DNA from: Oscillospiraceae bacterium
Lineage (GTDB): Bacteria; Bacillota; Clostridia; Oscillospirales; Acutalibacteraceae
Length of the DNA stretch: 44,807 nucleotides
Direction: 5' to 3'
NCBI GenBank assembly: GCA_015065605.1
Contig: SVPZ01000023.1
Location: 1-44,807 of the forward strand
The position numbers and the translations under genes were made by a program. The notes beneath the pieces were generated by a model. It was given only the letters and a program-made list of their open reading frames with translations, was not told where the DNA came from and made no database searches. This document shows positions 41,607 through 44,807 of the stretch, one piece after another; the first letter of the stretch is position 1, and each line of letters begins with the position of its first letter.

Positions 41607-41782
41607 TATTTTATCAGGGTTTCGATTCCGTCAACGAATTCGGTTACGGCTTTTTCGATTTTGTTTTTGCCGCAGGCGGATTTTTTATCGCTGTTCATCA
41701 TAAGTTTGCCTGTTACCGCAATTCCTACGCCCACTGCAACGCCCAATGCCATTCCTTCTAAAAAGGTGCAAAATTTGCTCAT
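41606..41782 (-). CDS. Small glycine-zipper membrane protein, 58 aa
   Basis: The protein has a single hydrophobic segment with spaced glycines (EGMALGVAVGVGIAVTGKL) followed by a Lys-rich hinge and an amphipathic helix (KNKIEKAVTEFVDGIETLIK). The layout resembles YtxH-like or other glycine-zipper envelope proteins, but it is too short for a firm family. ATG 41782 is seven bases after GGAGG, a very strong site; an in-frame GTG at 41788 lies too close. It is a single gene facing the beta-helix gene and diverging from secA. I found no clear promoter for it. Confidence 0.75.
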   Translation of the reverse strand: MSKFCTFLEGMALGVAVGVGIAVTGKLMMNSDKKSACGKNKIEKAVTEFVDGIETLIK

Positions 41783-41849
41783 ATACACTCCTCCTTTACT
41801 GATATTTTTTCCGAAGTAAAGATTTTTATGCTTAAAGTTTGCCTTTAAC

Positions 41850-41878
41850 TTTACAAAAAGGGTTAAAAAGTGTATAAT
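41850..41878 (+). promoter_or_regulatory. Promoter of secA
   Basis: TTTACA (41850-41855), 17 bases, perfect TATAAT (41873-41878). The leader to secA is about 70 bases. A second TATAAT-like element (TATATAAT) near 41915 may be an additional start. Confidence 0.75.
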
Positions 41879-41953
41879 AGTTCATAAATAGTACTTTATT
41901 TGAAAAATAAAATGGTATATAATATATGGTAAATACTCTAAGGAGATATATTA

Positions 41954-44677
41954 ATGGGACTTTTTACTAAAATGTTCGGCGATTATAGCGAAAGAGAAAT
42001 CAAGAAAATTCTTCCTCTTCAAAAAAAGGTTTTAGAACTTGAAGAAGAGTATAAAGCGCTGAGCGACAACCAACTTAAAGCCAAAACAAATGAATTTAAA
42101 GAAAGATATAAAAACGGCGAAAGTCTTGACGACCTTTTGCCCGAAGCCTTTGCCGCCTGTAGAGAAGCAGGTGACAGAGTTCTTTCAATGCGTCATTTCC
42201 CCGTGCAGATAATCGGCGGTATCGTTCTTCATCAGGGACGAATCAGCGAAATGAAAACAGGTGAAGGTAAAACCTTGGTTGCAACCCTTCCTGCCTACCT
42301 TAACGCAATTTCGGGAAAAGGCGTTCATATTGTAACGGTAAATGATTACCTTGCTAAGCGTGACTCTGAATGGATGGGTAAAATTTATCGTTTTATGGGA
42401 CTTAGCGTAGGTCTTATCGTTCATGGAATGGATAAAGATGAAAAACGCGAGGCTTATAATGCAGATATTACCTATTGTACCAATAACGAATTAGGTTTTG
42501 ATTATCTTAGAGATAATATGGTAATTTATGCTTCCGACAGGGTTCAGCGCGGACATAATTTTGCCATAGTGGACGAGGTTGACTCAATCCTTATTGACGA
42601 AGCGAGAACTCCGCTTATAATTTCGGGTCAGGGTGAAAAATCCACCGACCTTTACGAAAAAACCAACCGCTTTGTGAAAACTCTCAAAAAATTCGTCGTT
42701 AAGGAAACCAATGATAAGGTTAGTGATGAAGAAAACAATTACGACGGCGATTACGTTGTTGATGAAAAGGCAAGAACTGCCACCCTTACTCCGTCGGGTG
42801 TAGCAAAGGCAGAGCAGTATTTCGGTATTGAAAACCTTAACGATGCTGAAAATATCACCATTTCTCACCACGTTACTCAGGCTATTCGAGCATACGGTGT
42901 TATGAAGCGTGACGTTGATTACGTAGTAAAAGACGGCGAAGTAATTATCGTTGACGAATTCACGGGCAGACTTATGTTCGGCAGACGCTATAACGAGGGT
43001 CTTCATCAGGCTATTGAAGCAAAAGAAGGCGTAAAGGTGGCGCAGGAATCAAAAACTCTTGCTACCATTACCTTCCAGAACTTCTTCCGTCTTTACAATA
43101 AACTTTCGGGTATGACCGGTACAGCTACTACCGAAAGAGCGGAATTTGAACAGATTTATAAGCTTGATGTAATTGAAATCCCCACTAATAAGCCCGTTAT
43201 AAGAGATGATCAGGATGATATTATTTATAAAACCGAACTTGCTAAATTCAAGGCTGTTATAAATAATATTATGGAGTGCCACGCTAAAGGTCAGCCTGTG
43301 CTTGTAGGTACCGTAACCATTGAAAAGAGCGAAATTTTAAGTAAACTTTTAAAAATGCAGAAGATTCCTCATAACGTGCTTAATGCTAAGCATCACGAAA
43401 AGGAAGCGGAAATAATCGCTCAGGCAGGTAAACTGGGCGCAGTTACCATTGCTACCAATATGGCGGGCCGCGGTACCGATATTATGCTTGGCGGTAATGC
43501 GGAATATCTTGCAAAATCGGAACTTAAGCATCAGGGCTTTTCTGATGAAATAATTGCCGAGGCTACCGGCTTTGCCGAAACGGATGATGCTGAAATTACC
43601 AAGGCAAGAAATGAATATAAACGTTTGTACGACGGCTTTAAGGCTCAGATTGCTCCCGAAGCGCAAAAGGTAAGGGAAGCGGGCGGACTTTGTATAATCG
43701 GTACCGAGCGCCACGATTCAAGACGTATTGATAATCAGCTTCGCGGACGTGCGGGACGTCAGGGCGACCCCGGTACAACTATTTTCTATATCTCTCTTGA
43801 AGACGATCTTATGCGACTTTTCGGCGGTGAGAGAATCGGCGCTATGATGGATACCTTAAAGGTTGACGAGGATATGCCTCTTCAGTTCGGTATGTTATCT
43901 AAAAGTATAGAAAGCGCTCAGAAAAAGAAGGAAGGAATTAACTTTGCTTCCCGTAAGAGCGTGCTTGATTATGATGACGTTATGAATCAGCAACGTGAAA
44001 TGATTTATACTCAGCGTAATAAGGTGCTTGACGGCGAGGATATTAAAGATTCTATCCGCCGTATGATAAACGATAGTATCGAAAGAAACGCAGCGCCCTT
44101 TATAACCGACGTTGACGTTGATAACTGGAATCTTGACGGACTCAGAGAATATTTCCGCGGTTGGATTTGCTCCGATACCGATTTCAACTATACTACCGAC
44201 CAAAAGAACTCCTTAACACAGAAGGACGTTATTGACTCTCTTAAAGAAATGGCGGCAGCACGCTATGAAAAAAGAGAAGCGGAATTCGGAATAGATACCA
44301 TGCGCGAAATGGAGAGGGTTGTTCTTCTTTCCAGCGTTGACGTAAACTGGATGGATCATATTGACGCTATGGATCAGCTTCGTCAGGGTATCGGTCTTCG
44401 CGCTTACGGTCAGCACGATCCCGTTGTTGCTTACAGAAATGAAAGCGCCGATATGTTCAATGCAATGAACGACGAAATCAAAGACAGAACAGCAAAACTC
44501 ACCCTTTCGGTAATGATAAGAAGGGAAGAGGATATTCAGCGCAAAAAGGTTGCGGAAGAAACCTCTACCGACGGTACTAAAACCGTAAGAGGTAAAGGCG
44601 CCGTACCTCTTAATGCTCCTTGTCCCTGCGGAAGCGGACTTAAATATAAACGTTGTTGCGGTAAGAACGCAAACTAA
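41954..44677 (+). CDS. secA: Preprotein translocase ATPase SecA
   Basis: A complete 907-residue SecA that drives secretory proteins through SecYEG using ATP. Landmarks: [29 protein letters not shown] (Walker A at 100-107), [19 protein letters not shown] (207-211), preprotein cross-linking domain, second nucleotide domain with [40 protein letters not shown], helical scaffold and wing, and a C-terminal SEC-C zinc motif ([13 protein letters not shown]). AAGGAG is eight to nine bases before ATG. It would export the dockerin proteins, binding protein and lipoprotein of this window. No secY or prfB neighbour is visible. Confidence 0.98.
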   Translation: MGLFTKMFGDYSEREIKKILPLQKKVLELEEEYKALSDNQLKAKTNEFKERYKNGESLDDLLPEAFAACREAGDRVLSMRHFPVQIIGGIVLHQGRISEMKTGEGKTLVATLPAYLNAISGKGVHIVTVNDYLAKRDSEWMGKIYRFMGLSVGLIVHGMDKDEKREAYNADITYCTNNELGFDYLRDNMVIYASDRVQRGHNFAIVDEVDSILIDEARTPLIISGQGEKSTDLYEKTNRFVKTLKKFVVKETNDKVSDEENNYDGDYVVDEKARTATLTPSGVAKAEQYFGIENLNDAENITISHHVTQAIRAYGVMKRDVDYVVKDGEVIIVDEFTGRLMFGRRYNEGLHQAIEAKEGVKVAQESKTLATITFQNFFRLYNKLSGMTGTATTERAEFEQIYKLDVIEIPTNKPVIRDDQDDIIYKTELAKFKAVINNIMECHAKGQPVLVGTVTIEKSEILSKLLKMQKIPHNVLNAKHHEKEAEIIAQAGKLGAVTIATNMAGRGTDIMLGGNAEYLAKSELKHQGFSDEIIAEATGFAETDDAEITKARNEYKRLYDGFKAQIAPEAQKVREAGGLCIIGTERHDSRRIDNQLRGRAGRQGDPGTTIFYISLEDDLMRLFGGERIGAMMDTLKVDEDMPLQFGMLSKSIESAQKKKEGINFASRKSVLDYDDVMNQQREMIYTQRNKVLDGEDIKDSIRRMINDSIERNAAPFITDVDVDNWNLDGLREYFRGWICSDTDFNYTTDQKNSLTQKDVIDSLKEMAAARYEKREAEFGIDTMREMERVVLLSSVDVNWMDHIDAMDQLRQGIGLRAYGQHDPVVAYRNESADMFNAMNDEIKDRTAKLTLSVMIRREEDIQRKKVAEETSTDGTKTVRGKGAVPLNAPCPCGSGLKYKRCCGKNAN

Positions 44678-44710
44678 ATTAAAGGGGCTGTAAAAAAACG
44701 ACCCAAATAA

Positions 44711-44757
44711 AAAAAGACTACAAACCAATCCGAAAGGATAGGAATGTAGTCTTTTTT
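44711..44757. terminator. Hairpin with A and T runs after secA
   Basis: AAAAAGACTACA (44711-44722) and TGTAGTCTTTTT (44745-44756) form a 12-bp stem, with a small inner hairpin around ATCC-GAAA-GGAT. It can end the secA transcript and, on the other strand, incoming ones. Confidence 0.75.
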
Positions 44758-44774
44758 GTGGTATAATTAAGTTG

Positions 44775-44807
44775 ATGAAAAATAAATATAACCCACGAGT
44801 ATATAAT
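44775..44807 (+). CDS. Possible start of a gene running off the window (transposase candidate)
   Basis: ATG 44775 opens a frame of 11 codons (MKNKYNPRVYN) that runs to the window edge. There is no clear ribosome binding site, but TATAAT lies just upstream (44762-44767). The sequence between secA and this frame begins GGGGCTGTAAAAAAACG, which looks like the terminal inverted repeat of some insertion sequences, so this may be a transposase start. The evidence is weak. Confidence 0.25.
   Translation, partial: MKNKYNPRVYN

Overview
The window looks like a chromosome segment of an uncultured, low-to-moderate GC Gram-positive member of the Clostridia (Oscillospirales-like gut bacterium). The support is: AGGAG-type ribosome binding sites, TTGACA/TATAAT promoters with 17-base spacers, a type III glutamine synthetase, F-hand dockerins on secreted proteins, sugar ABC importers without their own ATPase, and a Firmicutes-style rpsO-pnp locus. 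I cannot name a species from sequence alone. Housekeeping islands (tRNAs, rpsO-pnp, prfC, glnN, lepA, secA) alternate with carbohydrate-related and accessory genes.

Layout. 1-2019 (mostly minus strand): the 5' end of an MFS sugar-type transporter behind a promoter covered by a perfect palindrome; then an odd accessory block made of a two-gene operon (hypothetical protein and four-helix-bundle protein), an array of short hairpins separated by TGAAA/TTTCA, and tRNA-Tyr and tRNA-Thr genes. Around these are broken copies of tRNA 3' ends and hairpin-rich repeats. 2157-8447: a sugar ABC importer (binding protein and two permeases) followed by a secreted multi-domain dockerin protein with its own promoter. 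8501-11835: MntP-like Mn exporter, then rpsO and pnp with a structured rpsO leader and a long imperfect hairpin before pnp. 11907-16445: prfC, a clan GH-A-like glycosidase and an FkbM methyltransferase. 16450-17982: a preQ1-I riboswitch with a terminator controlling a VUT-family queuosine-precursor transporter and an overlapping SDR gene. 18025-23377 (minus): glnN with a PHP-domain gene, and a short LCP-like membrane protein with a transglutaminase-like lipoprotein. 23459-25357: an ABC-F ATPase. 25490-37985: three consecutive giant secreted dockerin proteins, each with its own promoter and terminator. 38128-44677: lepA, a beta-helix glycosidase-like protein, a small glycine-zipper membrane protein and secA. 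The last 130 bases hold a terminator and possibly the edge of an insertion sequence.

How the genes may work together. The four dockerin proteins (about 1060 to 1390 residues) are built from jelly-roll carbohydrate-binding-like modules, InlB/Listeria-Bacteroides-type repeats and a C-terminal dockerin, with no catalytic domain that I recognise. They could be non-catalytic glycan-binding or scaffolding parts of a cohesin-dockerin surface assembly. The ABC importer and the two leaderless glycosidases would handle the released sugars inside the cell. No cohesin is present here, so the assembly partner must be elsewhere.

The two most unusual signals are: (1) the tRNA-adjacent block at 548-1667, bounded by inverted 12-base copies of the tRNA-Tyr 3' end and holding the hairpin array and the four-helix-bundle gene, which looks like a tRNA-associated mobile or REP-like element; and (2) the mosaic dockerin paralogue array, in which some segments are nearly identical in DNA and others have diverged, as if shuffled by recombination.
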